Positions 20,114-30,770 are shown, numbered from the stretch's first letter. The stretch is DNA of 64,000 nt from Streptococcus macedonicus ACA-DC 198 (GCA_000283635.1 HE613569.1:1451501-1515500), one strand, 5' to 3'. The notes: a model not told the origin generated them from the letters alone. A program made the numbers and translations.

Positions 20114-22597
20114 TTATAGCAAAAAATTCTTTATTTCTGTTAGACTCTTTGAAAATTTTTGAGAAGAAAGGTAAAATTCTTCTGCCAAAGCATCATTTAT
20201 TATTTTTCCGTATGATTTTGTCAATATCCGATTGTCTAAAATGAGCACAGCTGAGCGTTGATTGTCACGTCTCATCGTACGTCCAATCGCTTGTTTTAAT
20301 TTCAAGATTGCTAATGGTAATGAGTAATCATAAAACGGTGATTTGGCTTGCGCTAGCAAATGATTGCTGATTTTTTGCACAAATAAATCCTTAGGATTTT
20401 CAAATGGCAATCGTGTGATGACCTCAATCATTTTATCAGCTTGAACAAAATCTACACCTTCCCAGAAAGCGCCTGTTCCAAGCAAAATACGACTTTCACC
20501 ACGTTCAAAACGGCGTTTGACATTATAAGCCGTGCCATTTTTCTCCTGCGTCAAATGATGAAGTGCCATATCATCTAGCAAATCAGAAACATCAAGCATT
20601 GTTTTCTTAGCATTAAATAACACTAAAATCGGCTCATCCAATTGTTTCAACTGATAAATACGTTCCGCAATGGCTGAAGCATATTCTTCCTCAGAAATAT
20701 CAGCGACATTTGGCATTTCCTCATCAATCCAAATATGTTGGGCATTCTGCTTATCATGCGCAATGCTCATAAAATGATAGTGTTCAAAGCCTAGCAAATC
20801 AGCTAAACTAACCTGCGGACTGATATGCAAGGTTGCCGAAATCATATAAGTCTTGCGTGTTTCGGGTAGAAATTCTTGAAAATTCAACAATTCTTCACTA
20901 CTAGCATTTAGGTAAGTTTGACGTTTTTCATTTTCAACAATTGTCTCAAACCAAAAATCAGTAAAAGGCTGCGCAAATAAGGCTAACAAATCCTCCAAAC
21001 AAATATATCGCCAATCAGAATTGAAAGCCAGCAATTCATTAGTTGTTTGTTCTAAACGACGAGCGTCCTCTGTTGTCACATAGACTTCTTGATTTTGGTA
21101 AAAACGTGTTGACAAATGGCTCAATTGGAAAGAAAGACTTTCTATCAATCGTTTCTCCAATATCGGTAAAGCTGCATCTAAGTGCTTTTCAAGTTTTTGC
21201 ACCAATTGCGTTACGTTAACACGACGACGTGAAAATTGCTCCAAATTTAAAATCAATTTTTGGGCTTCATCAAAAACAAGCACTTTCTTAGCCGCAAACG
21301 CCTTATCATCTTGCACACGTTCCAAAAAATAAGCATGATTAATAATCAATAGTTTGCTATGTTTCGCATTTTCATAAGTACGATTCCAAAAATCAACATC
21401 CTTATAAAGGGATTTTTCACTTAAATTTCCATCATGTTTAAGCTGGTCAAAATAAGCTTCAAAGCGCTGTTTTTGTTTGATTTCATCTAAATCGCCAGTT
21501 TCCGTTTCAGTCAGCCAAACCAAAAGCTGCATTTTATAACGATTTACCAAACGATTATCTCCTTCACGTCGCAAACTATCCGCGAAGGCATCTAATTTAA
21601 TATAGTTACCAGGACCTTTAATCGATTGACACGGTATGTGAAAAACGTCTTGAATCTTTCTGACTTCATTTGCCATGATTTGGTCTTGAAGAACCTTAGT
21701 TGGTACGGAAACAATGACCTGCTCATCTTGAGCCAACTGGAGCAAAGGTAAAAGATAACCATAGGTTTTTCCAAGTCCTGCTTGCGCTTCTAAAAATGAG
21801 ACCTGTGACGATTGAAAATCATCTTTAACCAACTGTGCAAACTGACTTTGCTTTTCACGCGCATCCAATCCCAGAAGCGCCAAATTGACATCAAATGCTT
21901 CTGATAATTGACGCGCTTCACCAATCGTTTTTGGTTGTCGTAGCACTAAGCCACCAACTTCTTGAAAATCTTTTGGCGATAAAATCTTAGCCTGTTTGAA
22001 GCTTTCCTCAATTAACATCCCTGTTTCAAACAAAAGGTTATCAGCTAAAGGCAAAAGGCTTTCCAAGACTTCCTTGGGCAGTCTTTTCATTTTTGCTTTC
22101 AATTTTAAAAATAGCTGCGCAGTCGCATAGGCATCTGAAATTGCCGTGTGAGCATCTGCCAAATCTAAAGCTAAAGCATCAGCCAAATTTCCCAAACTGT
22201 ATTTCTCAAAAGTTGGATAAAAAACCTGCGCCAATTCAACCGTATCAACGCGAGGTGTTCGTAATTCATAGCCTTCCATGAATAATTGTTCTGCTAACAG
22301 ATTGGCATCAAATTTGACATTGTGAGCCACAAAAACACAATCCTCAATTAGGCTAAAAATCTCCTGCGCAACTTGTGAAAAATCTGGCGCTTTTGCTAAT
22401 TGCTCATCTGTAATACCAGTCAAATTAATAATATGTTCAGATAAAGCCTCGTGGGGATTGACATCCGTTTGATAGGTCTTGACGATTTCATCGTTTTCAA
22501 TAATCACAATCCCAACTTGAATAATTTCTGCCATTGCATGGGCACCCGTTGCCTCCAAATCCACAATAGCATATTTTTGAGAATTTACTTGCATCAT
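20114..22597 (-). CDS. dinG: DnaQ-type exonuclease/DinG family helicase-like protein
   Basis: About 827 aa. The N-terminal DEDDh exonuclease domain has VDLEATGA (residues 10–17), HNVKFDANLL (about 91–100) and AHTAISDAYAT (148–158). The C-terminal superfamily 2 helicase part has Walker A EAQAGLGKTYG, the DEAH-like VFDEAQK, and GTGAFWEGVDF and QAIGRTMRR near the end. The four cysteines of the Fe-S cluster found in E. coli DinG are absent, as in Gram-positive DinG. Start placed at MMQVNSQK; an in-frame GTG slightly upstream overlaps the -10 TATAAT. Confidence 0.9.
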   Translation of the reverse strand: MMQVNSQKYAIVDLEATGAHAMAEIIQVGIVIIENDEIVKTYQTDVNPHEALSEHIINLTGITDEQLAKAPDFSQVAQEIFSLIEDCVFVAHNVKFDANLLAEQLFMEGYELRTPRVDTVELAQVFYPTFEKYSLGNLADALALDLADAHTAISDAYATAQLFLKLKAKMKRLPKEVLESLLPLADNLLFETGMLIEESFKQAKILSPKDFQEVGGLVLRQPKTIGEARQLSEAFDVNLALLGLDAREKQSQFAQLVKDDFQSSQVSFLEAQAGLGKTYGYLLPLLQLAQDEQVIVSVPTKVLQDQIMANEVRKIQDVFHIPCQSIKGPGNYIKLDAFADSLRREGDNRLVNRYKMQLLVWLTETETGDLDEIKQKQRFEAYFDQLKHDGNLSEKSLYKDVDFWNRTYENAKHSKLLIINHAYFLERVQDDKAFAAKKVLVFDEAQKLILNLEQFSRRRVNVTQLVQKLEKHLDAALPILEKRLIESLSFQLSHLSTRFYQNQEVYVTTEDARRLEQTTNELLAFNSDWRYICLEDLLALFAQPFTDFWFETIVENEKRQTYLNASSEELLNFQEFLPETRKTYMISATLHISPQVSLADLLGFEHYHFMSIAHDKQNAQHIWIDEEMPNVADISEEEYASAIAERIYQLKQLDEPILVLFNAKKTMLDVSDLLDDMALHHLTQEKNGTAYNVKRRFERGESRILLGTGAFWEGVDFVQADKMIEVITRLPFENPKDLFVQKISNHLLAQAKSPFYDYSLPLAILKLKQAIGRTMRRDNQRSAVLILDNRILTKSYGKIINDALAEEFYLSSQKFSKSLTEIKNFLL

Positions 22598-22717
22598 AAC
22601 ACATAGATTATACCACACTTGGCTGCTACTTGCGTAACGGATTTAAACTAGCTTTATCTTGGCTCAAAAATGTTCTATGTTATAATGACTTTATAAACTT
22701 TCAGAAGCTAGGTGCTT

Positions 22718-23422
22718 ATGGTGAGAAAGACAAAATTAAACAACTATTACCTTGAAATGGTCGAACACAGCCTGTACGTTCCTTATTATGACGAAGAGGG
22801 ATGCATTCGTGTTCTTCTTCCAAAAGATTACGATAAAGAAGAATAGGCAAAATATTTTTTATAGTAAGGAATCATTCTCAGGCTATTCATGGAAATTTAT
22901 CCCTACTATCAAAAATCACAAAGAGTTGCCGAAATTGATTGTCGTGGGAATTGATAACGCTCAAGATAATCGTCTTAATGAATACGCTCATTGGATAACT
23001 GATGTTGGAACAACTCCTGAAACAGCTCCTGCTGGCGGAGACGGAATGACTTACAGTGATTGGGTGGTAAATACCGTAAAACCTTTTATTGATAAAAATT
23101 ATCGTACCAAGACAGACCGTCAAAATACGCTTCTTGGTGTAGTGAGCGTGACTTTTTATGTTTTTGTGACTCTCATCCACTGCATTCTGACAGTAAAGTC
23201 TATATTCAAGTTGGAACAAAAGAAGGGGACGACGTTGATGAACAATACGCCCCAAATATGAACCAGGCTTATATTGATTGTAGTTTACACTACTACCAAT
23301 TCCTACTACGTACAGGACTTCCAATGGAAAATGTACAATTACGCATTATGGCAAATGAAATTCATCATGAAAAATATTGGGCTGACCATTTTGCCGAATT
23401 TCTACAATTTTGCTTTAATTAG
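22718..23422 (+). pseudogene. Broken esterase (alpha/beta hydrolase, IroE/enterochelin-esterase-like)
   Basis: A 42-codon N-terminal piece (MVRKTKLNNYYLEMVEHSLY) ends at TAG 22844–22846. A second frame carries LPKLIVVGIDNAQDNRLNEY, AGGDGMTYSDWVVNTVKPF and NTLLGV. A third has SKVYIQVGTKEGD and NEIHHEKYWADHF to a TAG at 23420–23422. The expected nucleophile motif (GxSxGG) after NTLLG is missing, so an internal deletion is likely besides the frameshifts. A TGTTATAAT promoter lies at about 22676. Its companion genes on the other strand are broken too. Confidence 0.8.
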
Positions 23423-23470
23423 CACATAATTTATAAAACTCTAAATTCCTATAATGGCATAAACAAATAA

Positions 23471-23493
23471 AGCTGAGATTTTTACTCTCAGCT
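23471..23493. terminator. Bidirectional terminator between the two esterase remnants
   Basis: AGCTGAGA pairs with TCTCAGCT around a 7-base loop; it lies between two convergent remnants. Confidence 0.65.
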
Positions 23494-23505
23494 TCTTATT
23501 TTGTA

Positions 23506-24260
23506 TTATAATCTATTTTCTTCTTCCAATTTTCCGAGAAAATACGGCATTTGCACACGCCACCATTCCCAGTCATGGGCAACGTCTTTCCCCCAGAAAT
23601 CAAATCAAGCAGGGATAGGCTTAGCTGCAAAAACTTTCTCCAAACGCTTGGTATCCAAAATGTGGGGTTCTTCCCAAGCACCTTGACCAACAGCCACAGT
23701 AAAACGATTATGACGATAATGGTCTAAAAACCAATCATCTTCTTGATTCCAAAGATAGTCAATTGGTGAATTGTAATAAACAGCAAGGTCGCCATTATAA
23801 TCACCCGTAAAAAAGCGAGCGTCATAAACACCCGAAAGAGCAACAGCTACATCAAACAAATCAGGGTGACGAAGGGCAAAATTAACCGCATGAAAAGCCC
23901 CCATTGAACAACCAGTCGCTAGCATTCCACCTTGCAGTTTGACTCGTAGCGTATCAGCGGTACCAATTCATTCACAATATAACGGTCATAACCTTCGTGA
24001 ACGAGTGCTTTATCATGACCAGTTTTCCACGTATTAAACCAAGACTCATTATCATAAGAATCTGGTGTGTAAAACCTGACCAATCCACGGTTAATAAAAT
24101 TTTGACAAACTTCAATCATGCCAAAATATCCCCATACTCATTTTGACTTCCACCAGATGACGGAAAAACGATAATCGGCTTTCCAGCATGACCATAAACA
24201 TTGAAAAACATTTCCTTACCAAGCTCACCTGACCAATGGTTTCTTCTTTCAAAATGCACT
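23506..24260 (-). pseudogene. Broken esterase, second copy of the family
   Basis: Pieces in several frames join into a protein of about 250 aa: HFERRNHWSGELGKEMFFNV, PIIVFPSSGGSQNEYGDI, then GMIEVCQNFINRGLVRF, then MLATGCSMGAFHAVNFALRH (the nucleophile motif GCSMGA) and a C-terminus with GKDVAHDWEWW. Frameshifts lie near 24120 (one T lost before GMIEV), 23920–23940 and 23605. The GTG at 24260 is the probable old start. It belongs to the esterase D/IroE group; substrate unknown. It lies 64 bases downstream of the ATP-grasp remnant and was probably cotranscribed with it. Confidence 0.82.
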
Positions 24261-24324
24261 TTTTATCTTTCTGAACCTCTTAAAACGATATTTTTAAGGT
24301 TCTTCCTTTCAAATTTTTCTAATA

Positions 24325-25504
24325 TTAAGCCTTAGCTTGTGCGTATTGAGCCAGCTCACGCATTTCTTCAATCGTTTGAGTACGTGCCAAAATACCTTCT
24401 TCTCTCATAATCTTAGCAAACACTCCTGGAACAGATTGAATAGAAATGATGTTATCTCCAAAATTCGCCCAAATATCATCAATGCTATGAGCATAAGTTT
24501 GATTTGCTTTTTGAGAAATATAAACAACATTATATGGTCGTAAGATTTCGGCTTCAAATAAATTATCCTTAACAATATTGGCATACTCGTGGAAAATATC
24601 AAAATCGTTAGAATAATTCCACATATTAATTGTTAAACCACCTGGTGGACGACAGTTGACTTCAAGCGCTATAAGTTCTTTGGTTTCCTTGACACGGAAA
24701 AATTCAAAATGAAAAAAAAACGTTCTTTCACATGAAAGACTTCCACACAAATTTTCCCTAATGCCACAAGGTCATCTGGAATGGTTCGAGGTACATAATA
24801 ATACATATCATCGTCTTTTTCAACAGTATCCAAAACCGCTTCTGAATACTCCAAACTAGAATAAAAGACAATATCCACGTCATGGTCAGTCAGACCATCA
24901 AAAATGACAATATCACCATCGATAATTCTTCCATAATGTATTCTACCTTTAAATTTTGATAGCCAAAAAAGACTTCAAGTTCTTCACTTGATTTTATCTT
25001 ATAAGTATCCGAAGCACCCACGCCAGAATTTGGCTTGATAATAACTGGAAAGCCCAATTTTTCAGCTAAAACTCGTGCTTCGTCATCAGAATGAAAAACA
25101 TCCCCTGCTGCCACTTTCAATCCATGCTCACTAAAAATTTTCTTCATCTGGCGTTTAGTTTTAACAGCTAACATATCATCTGTTTTATAGCCAAAAACAT
25201 TAAAATCCGTGCGCAATTGAGCATCTAACTCTAACCAATATTCATTATGCGATTCGATGCGGTCAATGCGCCCATATTTATGAGCGAAATAAGCTACCGC
25301 ACGATAAACTTGGTCGTAATCTTCCATATTATCATCTCTATAATATTCCGTTAAATGGGCACGTAATCCCTCTGACAATTCATGATATGGAGCATCCGCT
25401 ATTCCCAAGGTATAAAAACCAGCCTCATGCAAATGCACAGTAAACGTTTCAGAATTAGCAGGAAAATGGAGAGAAATCATTACAAAATTCATTGGTCTTG
25501 ACAT
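24325..25504 (-). pseudogene. Broken ATP-grasp enzyme
   Basis: Starts MSRPMNFVMISLHFPANSET (ATG 25504, GAGAG upstream). The ATP-grasp part has LGFPVIIKPNSGVGASDTYKI, a DIVFYSSLEYSEAVLD segment and IALEVNCRPPGG with the metal-binding Glu and Asn. Three open pieces lie in three frames: one shift at about 24890–24930 and one at the A-rich run about 24710–24722 (A9). Full length would be about 393 aa. ATP-grasp enzymes join carboxylates to amines or thiols; this substrate is unknown, though its pairing with esterases suggests a small pathway. Confidence 0.82.
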
Positions 25505-25921
25505 AATATTCTCTCAATTCTCAATTTTTCATTAATTTATCATAATTTTAAGAACATATCTAGGAAATTGTTCTAAAAATGAGAGCAGGGTTGTAAAACC
25601 TGATTTATCAGCGTATAAAAACCCACTCAACAATAATTGAATGCTCAAATAATCAAGAATTGTTTGAGGTGGTAAATCTAGCTTGCACAGTAAGCGTCAA
25701 AAAGTTCCTAATCAATTGTGCATGGGAAACTCTAAGTTGACTAAAGTTGGTAATCGCTGGTTTAATATTTCTTGGCAGCGACCTTCAATAATCAATTCTC
25801 AGATTGTTAACGTCCAAACCACTGCTTTCTTCTCCTTGCTAGAGAAAGTGATTATTGGTATCAACTCATTGTCGCATTTCACAAATATGACTTTTAGCCA
25901 AATTTTTGATACACTTTTTTT
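25505..25921. other. Non-coding region, nothing recognised
   Basis: 417 bases between the divergent ATP-grasp remnant and the MBL hydrolase. An 80-codon open frame here has no family features. The last 35 bases hold the promoter for the MBL gene (ATGACT at 25887–25892, 17 bases, TACACT at 25910–25915). Confidence 0.55.
25887..25915 (+). promoter_or_regulatory. Promoter giving a probable leaderless MBL mRNA
   Basis: ATGACT–17–TACACT, the -10 ending 6 bases before the ATG at 25922; the gap is only T residues, so there is no ribosome binding site. Confidence 0.5.
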
Positions 25922-26557
25922 ATGAAGATTTTTAGATTATTAAATCACGTTGCACGTGAAAATGCTTATTTATTGGTCAATGACCAAGGCATTATTGTTG
26001 TTGATCCAGGTAGTGATGTTGACCATATTCAAGAAAAGATTGCCTCATTTGATAAACCAGTTGTGGCAATTTTAATCACACATGCTCATTACGACCATAT
26101 TATGGGGCTTGATGTCATTCGTGACGCTTTTGGACACCCACCTGTTTACATTTCTGATAAAGAAGCGTCTTGGCTTTATTCGCCGAAAGATAATTTGTCA
26201 GGTCTGGAGCGCCATGCGGATTTGCCAGATGTTGTCTTAGCGCCTGCCGAACATCATTATCAGTATGATGACGATTATCAAATCGCTGATTTTCGTTTTC
26301 ATGTTCGTCAAACGCCTGGACATTCCTGCGGTAGTGTTTCCTTAGTATTTCCAGATGACGAATTGGTTTTAACTGGCGATGCTCTTTTTCGTGAAACAAT
26401 CGGACGTACAGATTTGCCAACGGGAAATTCTGAACAATTACTAAATAGTATAAAAACCGAACTTTTCAGCTTGCCAAATCATTTCATGGTTTACCCTGGG
26501 CACGGTCGTGAAACGACTATTGCCCACGAGAAGAATTTTAACCCATATTTTAGCTAG
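25922..26557 (+). CDS. MBL-fold metallo-hydrolase (glyoxalase II-like)
   Basis: 211-aa metallo-beta-lactamase-fold enzyme. The zinc motif HxHxDH is THAHYDH (about residues 56–62), with further ligands in TPGHSCGS (about 141), LTGDALF and YPGHG near residue 194. Length and motifs match the small YcbL/glyoxalase II group, which hydrolyses thioesters such as hydroxyacyl-glutathione or -bacillithiol; the substrate here is not known. It is followed 3 bases later by an alpha/beta hydrolase. Confidence 0.9.
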   Translation: MKIFRLLNHVARENAYLLVNDQGIIVVDPGSDVDHIQEKIASFDKPVVAILITHAHYDHIMGLDVIRDAFGHPPVYISDKEASWLYSPKDNLSGLERHADLPDVVLAPAEHHYQYDDDYQIADFRFHVRQTPGHSCGSVSLVFPDDELVLTGDALFRETIGRTDLPTGNSEQLLNSIKTELFSLPNHFMVYPGHGRETTIAHEKNFNPYFS

Positions 26558-26559
26558 CC

Positions 26560-27276
26560 ATGAAAAAAATCAAGAAATTTACTTTAAGTTTCCTTCTGAT
26601 TATTGCTACTCTAATTGCCATTAGTGGAGTGGTACTTCATCAAAAAACTTACCAAGCAAGTTCAGAAGCACAGACAGCTGCTAAAACTGCCGAAAGTACA
26701 AAAGATTATCTGTTTTTTCAAAGTTCTGGCACCGCTAAAGCTAGTATTGTTTTTTACCAAGGCGCTCTCGTCGAGGAAACAGCCTACGCAAATTTGGCAA
26801 AAAACTTAGCGCAAGAAGGTTTTGACGTTTATCTCTTAAAAACGCCTTTGAATCTGCCAGTTTTATCAAGCAACAAAGCCTTAAAAGTGATTGCGAAAAA
26901 CAATCTCTCCAATGTTTACCTAGCTGGACATTCACTAGGTGGCGTTGTTGCCTGCTTAAATACCGCTGATTCTGATTCTCAAGCCATTTCTGGGCTTATT
27001 CTACTTGCGAGCTACCCATCCGAAAAAACTGACTTATCAGATAGTGATTTAAAAGTCCTATCAATCACTACTAGCAATGATAAGGTGCTACACTGGGACA
27101 ATTACGAAAAAGCTAAAAAACGCCTCCCTGGCGATACCGAATACTTGACTATCGTCGGTGGTAATCACAGTGGTTTTGGTGATTACGGCAAACAAACCAA
27201 AGACGGTAAAGCAACCATTTCCCAAACAGAACAAGAAAACCAAATCATTTCAGCCATTACTAATTTTATTGATTAA
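26560..27276 (+). CDS. Exported alpha/beta hydrolase
   Basis: 238-aa protein with an N-terminal membrane/signal segment (residues 5–26, after KKIKK). The nucleophile elbow is LAGHSLGGVV (about residues 127–136) and the catalytic His is in VGGNHSGFGDYG near 207; an acid residue lies in between (TTSNDKV). This fits the alpha/beta-hydrolase family of about this size. The substrate is unknown. Cotranscribed with the MBL gene, and ends at a terminator. Confidence 0.82.
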   Translation: MKKIKKFTLSFLLIIATLIAISGVVLHQKTYQASSEAQTAAKTAESTKDYLFFQSSGTAKASIVFYQGALVEETAYANLAKNLAQEGFDVYLLKTPLNLPVLSSNKALKVIAKNNLSNVYLAGHSLGGVVACLNTADSDSQAISGLILLASYPSEKTDLSDSDLKVLSITTSNDKVLHWDNYEKAKKRLPGDTEYLTIVGGNHSGFGDYGKQTKDGKATISQTEQENQIISAITNFID

Positions 27277-27283
27277 AAAATGC

Positions 27284-27303
27284 CCTTCTGAGATATCAGA
27301 AGG
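27284..27303. terminator. Bidirectional terminator
   Basis: CCTTCTGA and TCAGAAGG pair around GATA with A and T runs on both sides; it separates the hydrolase gene from convergent ftsX. Confidence 0.8.
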
Positions 27304-27315
27304 ACTTTTTCGATA

Positions 27316-28245
27316 TTAAATTTTAAGATAACGTCTCATTGAGATAACTGAACCAAGTGCTCCGATAATAATTCCGACTAAGAACATACCCCCAATGACA
27401 AGTGGAAGTAATGTGTTAATTGGATATAATGACAAGCCTTGGATCTCAAATTGTGGATTAACTGATGAATAAACAGTCTTGTACCCAAAGTAGATGATAA
27501 TTGATGGAACAATTGCTCCAAGAAGTCCTACCCAAGCACCTTCAAAGAAGAATGGTCCACGGATGTAAGAATTTTTAGCACCTACTAAACGCATGATTTC
27601 AATGTCACGTTGACGAGACATAATTGTCATACGAATTGTGTTAGAAATCAAGAAGATAGCCACAACCACTAGAAGGATTGTTCCTGCAAATCCCCATGTA
27701 CGAATGAATTTAGCAATGCTGAAGAGTTGTTCTGAGTTTGAACCACCATAATCGACAGATTCAACACCTTCAATGTTGGCAATTTTCTTAGCCACTTTCT
27801 TCACATCTGATGGTGAGTCTACTTCAACAATGTAAACGTCTTGCAATGGATTTGAGTCACCGTCAAAAAGTGACCAATCATCTCCATAAGTTTGTTGTAA
27901 TTTTTTAAGTTGTTCATCTTTACTTGAATAAGTAACTGATTCAACACCTGAAATCTTTGAAATTTGATCATAAACTTGGTGATACGAATCATTAGCGACT
28001 GTTTCACCAGCTTCGTTAGTTGTTGTTTCAGAGCTATCTGTTGAGTCAACATCCAAATAAACATTAATTTGAATGTTATTTTCAATACCTGTTGCGATGC
28101 GCTCAACGTTCAATAGAACAGCGACAAAAACACCAACAAGTGTCAATGTAATGGTAACAGAGCTGACTGAAGCGATGGTCATCCAGACATTACGTTTCAA
28201 ACTTTTAATGGATTCCCATAAATGGCGGAAAAAATTTCTAATCAT
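27316..28245 (-). CDS. ftsX: Cell division protein FtsX
   Basis: 309-aa membrane partner of FtsE. It has an N-terminal helix after [19 protein letters not shown], an extracellular loop between the first two membrane segments, and three C-terminal membrane helices, the usual FtsX layout. FtsEX activates peptidoglycan hydrolases (PcsB in streptococci) at the septum. Start at 28245 is chosen because it matches the family; it overlaps the ftsE stop by 8 bases. Confidence 0.95.
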   Translation of the reverse strand: MIRNFFRHLWESIKSLKRNVWMTIASVSSVTITLTLVGVFVAVLLNVERIATGIENNIQINVYLDVDSTDSSETTTNEAGETVANDSYHQVYDQISKISGVESVTYSSKDEQLKKLQQTYGDDWSLFDGDSNPLQDVYIVEVDSPSDVKKVAKKIANIEGVESVDYGGSNSEQLFSIAKFIRTWGFAGTILLVVVAIFLISNTIRMTIMSRQRDIEIMRLVGAKNSYIRGPFFFEGAWVGLLGAIVPSIIIYFGYKTVYSSVNPQFEIQGLSLYPINTLLPLVIGGMFLVGIIIGALGSVISMRRYLKI

Positions 28246-28930
28246 TATATCCGTATTCTCCTTCCTCTTCGTCACGTACAATCCGACCGTCTTCAATAGC
28301 GATGACGCGATGGCGAAGATTATTGACAATTTGTTTGTTGTGTGTTGCCATCAAAACAGTTGTTCCTTGAAGATTGATACGTTCTAATAATTGCATGATT
28401 TCCCATGAAATTTCTGGGTCAAGGTTACCTGTTGGTTCGTCAGCAATCAAAACTTTAGGATTATTAACAATCGCACGTGCAATTGCGACACGTTGTTGTT
28501 CACCGCCAGATAGTTGATCTGGGAATGAACGCATTTTGTGTTTAAGTCCAACCAAATCAAGAACTTCTGGTACACGTTTTTTAATTTCACGTGGTTTTTC
28601 ACCGATAACTTGCATTGCATAGGCAACATTTTCAAAAACCGTTTTCTTAGGAAGAAGTTTATAGTCTTGGAAAACAACCCCAATGCTACGACGTAAGATT
28701 GGAATATCACGTTTTTTCAATTTTGTTAGGTTAAATTCCCCAACTTTAAGGGTTCCAGTAGATACTTTTTCTTCACGGTACAATAATTTAATAAAACTAG
28801 ATTTACCAGCACCAGAAGGACCAACAATATAAACAAATTCACCTGGATTGACAGATACGGTAATATCTCTCAAAGCAGTTGTTGAGCGGTGATACTTCTT
28901 GGTTACACCATTCATTTCAATTAATGCCAT
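28238..28930 (-). CDS. ftsE: Cell division ATP-binding protein FtsE
   Basis: 230-aa ABC ATPase: Walker [10 protein letters not shown] (residues 37–45), signature LSGGEQQR (140–147), Walker B LIADEP (161–166) and a switch His in MATHNK. FtsE drives FtsX to control septal hydrolysis. It overlaps ftsX by 8 bases and follows prfB by about 47 bases, the usual streptococcal order. Confidence 0.97.
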   Translation of the reverse strand: MALIEMNGVTKKYHRSTTALRDITVSVNPGEFVYIVGPSGAGKSSFIKLLYREEKVSTGTLKVGEFNLTKLKKRDIPILRRSIGVVFQDYKLLPKKTVFENVAYAMQVIGEKPREIKKRVPEVLDLVGLKHKMRSFPDQLSGGEQQRVAIARAIVNNPKVLIADEPTGNLDPEISWEIMQLLERINLQGTTVLMATHNKQIVNNLRHRVIAIEDGRIVRDEEEGEYGYND

Positions 28931-28977
28931 TTGTATTTTCCTTTACGATTTTGTTATCCTAAAATTTTACTTTTGAG

Positions 28978-30073
28978 TTAATCAATACGCCATTTTAAAT
29001 AAGCGTCGATGAAGCCGTCAATGTCACCATCCATGACTTTATCAACTTGAGCCACTTCATAGCCTGTACGATGGTCTTTCACCATTGTATAAGGCGTAAA
29101 GACATAAGAGCGAATTTGGCTTCCCCATGTGATTTCTTTTTTATCACCTTTAATGGCATCCACTTCTTGCGCTTTTTTCTCTTGCTCTAATTGATAGAGT
29201 TTGGCTTGCAACATTTTCATCGCACGGTCACGGTTTCCGTACTGAGTACGGTCAACCGTTGATGCTACAACGATTCCTGTTGGAATGTGAGTCAAACGAA
29301 CACCAGTTGATACCTTGTTGACATTTTGTCCACCAGCACCACCTGAACGGAAAGTATCCATTTTAATATCATCATCACGAATGTCAACTTCAATTGTGTC
29401 ATCCAATTCCGGCATAACTTCGACAGAAGAAAACGACGTGTGACGACGTTTGGCTGAATCAAACGGTGAGATACGCACTAGACGATGAACACCCATTTCA
29501 GATTTCAATAGCCCATAAGCATTTGGACCTTCAAATGAAAGAGTAACAGATTTGATACCAGCTTCGTCACCTGCTTGATAATCAAGGATTTCAACTTTAA
29601 AGCCTTTGGCATTGCCATAACGTGTGTACATACGGAAAAGCATATCAGCCCAATCTTGGGCTTCGGTACCACCTGATCCTGGATGAATTTCCAAGATAGC
29701 ATTGTTGTGATCATAGGGCTCTGATAAAAGCAAGGTCGTTTCATAACTTGTCATGATTTTATCAAGCTTTTCAAGACTTTCCTCTAATTCAGCTTGAACA
29801 GAATCATCTTCGTCCAACATTTCCAAATAAAGTTCAGTCTCGTCAGACAACTCTTGCATTTCATTAAAAGTTTCATAAGTTTGTTTCAAACCATTTAACT
29901 CTTGAGACGTTTTTTGAGCTGCAATGTTATCATTCCAAAAATCTGGCTCAGTCATTTTGTTTTCAAGAAGCGCAATGTCCTCTTCCAAACGATCTAAGTC
30001 AAAGAGACCTCCTGAAGCTAGTCAACTTCTCTTGATTTTCTACTATTTTTTGGCGAATTTCAGCCACTTCCAT
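28978..30073 (-). CDS. prfB: Peptide chain release factor 2, programmed +1 frameshift
   Basis: RF2 recognises UGA and UAA stop codons. The reading frame starts at ATG 30073 ([17 protein letters not shown]), has 24 codons, then CTT TGA C with AGGAGG upstream, and continues in the +1 frame. The downstream part has the RF2 codon-recognition SPF ([11 protein letters not shown]) and the peptidyl-hydrolysis GGQ ([15 protein letters not shown]). Full length would be about 364 aa, normal for RF2. It heads the prfB–ftsE–ftsX cluster. Confidence 0.95.
29998..30013 (-). other. prfB recoding site
   Basis: AGGAGG at 30008–30013 lies 4 bases before CTTTGAC (29998–30004); TGA is the in-frame stop. This is the classic internal Shine-Dalgarno plus slippery CTT-TGA-C of RF2 autoregulation. 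Confidence 0.95.
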
Positions 30074-30370
30074 GAAATAACTCCTTTTAATTAAGATACT
30101 AAGTCCGTTAAGAAAACAAAGTAAAAATTTGAATTTTCACGCTACCTTTAGGACTTATTCTATATTACTACTGTTTTCTTATTCTACCATAAAGCCCGCA
30201 AAATTACTATTATACGCCATGCTTCATTTACATCAAAACCACAAGATAAGTAGCTTTCTCACCACTAAAAATATTTCTGTAGAAAATTCACACCCAGCAA
30301 CTCCTATTTTAAGCTAAAAATATAATTCAAATAAGGCAGAACAATTACAAAACGGTAACAAAAAATAATG
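30074..30370. other. Non-coding region upstream of prfB
   Basis: About 300 bases, AT-rich, no gene seen. A loose inverted repeat (TAAGTCC at about 30104, GGACTTA at about 30151) is the only structure noticed; it may be part of the prfB leader. Confidence 0.5.
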
Positions 30371-30770
30371 TTAGATAAAGCTGTTATGATTTTCATTTTC
30401 GACAAATTGCAATGCTTCTGTCAAACTATCAATCAAAACATCTGCTTTTGATTGGTCAACGCCAAAGACTTTATCACGAATGGCTAAGACACGTACACTA
30501 GCTGCCACACCTGCTTGAATTTCTTTTTGGCTATCTTCAATAATCACAATATCTTTTTTAGCAAAGCCTAATTTCTCACAAGCAACATTATAAATAGCAG
30601 GGTTAGGTTTCCCTTCTGCAAATTCACTTCCCGATAAAATATGAGTAAAGTACTGCTTTAAGCCTGATTTTTCCAAGGCAACTTCGACCTAAAAATGTCT
30701 CACGTCGTTTAAAATAAAAATTCTCAGTATCAAATAAGACACCATCCATATCAAATATTATTGTCTTTAT
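30371..30770 (-). pseudogene. Broken HAD (beta-phosphoglucomutase-like) hydrolase
   Basis: Motif I is intact (IFDMDGVLFDTENF) and later come GKPNPAIYNVACEKLGF and VIIEDSQKEIQAG (motif IV) but the helical cap between RRETFLG and EKSGLKQYFTHIL is mostly gone and a frameshift joins the parts. The expected start codon at 30770 reads ATA where AGGAGG sits 8 bases upstream (30779–30784), so the start has probably mutated as well. Product would be about 210 aa in intact relatives. Confidence 0.82.

Noticed and set aside
25683..25925. 80-codon plus-strand open frame before the MBL gene
   Set aside because: No family features and overlaps the promoter of the MBL gene.
28978..29988. prfB as a truncated gene or pseudogene
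   Set aside because: The upstream 24 codons, AGGAGG and CTTTGAC form the normal programmed frameshift.
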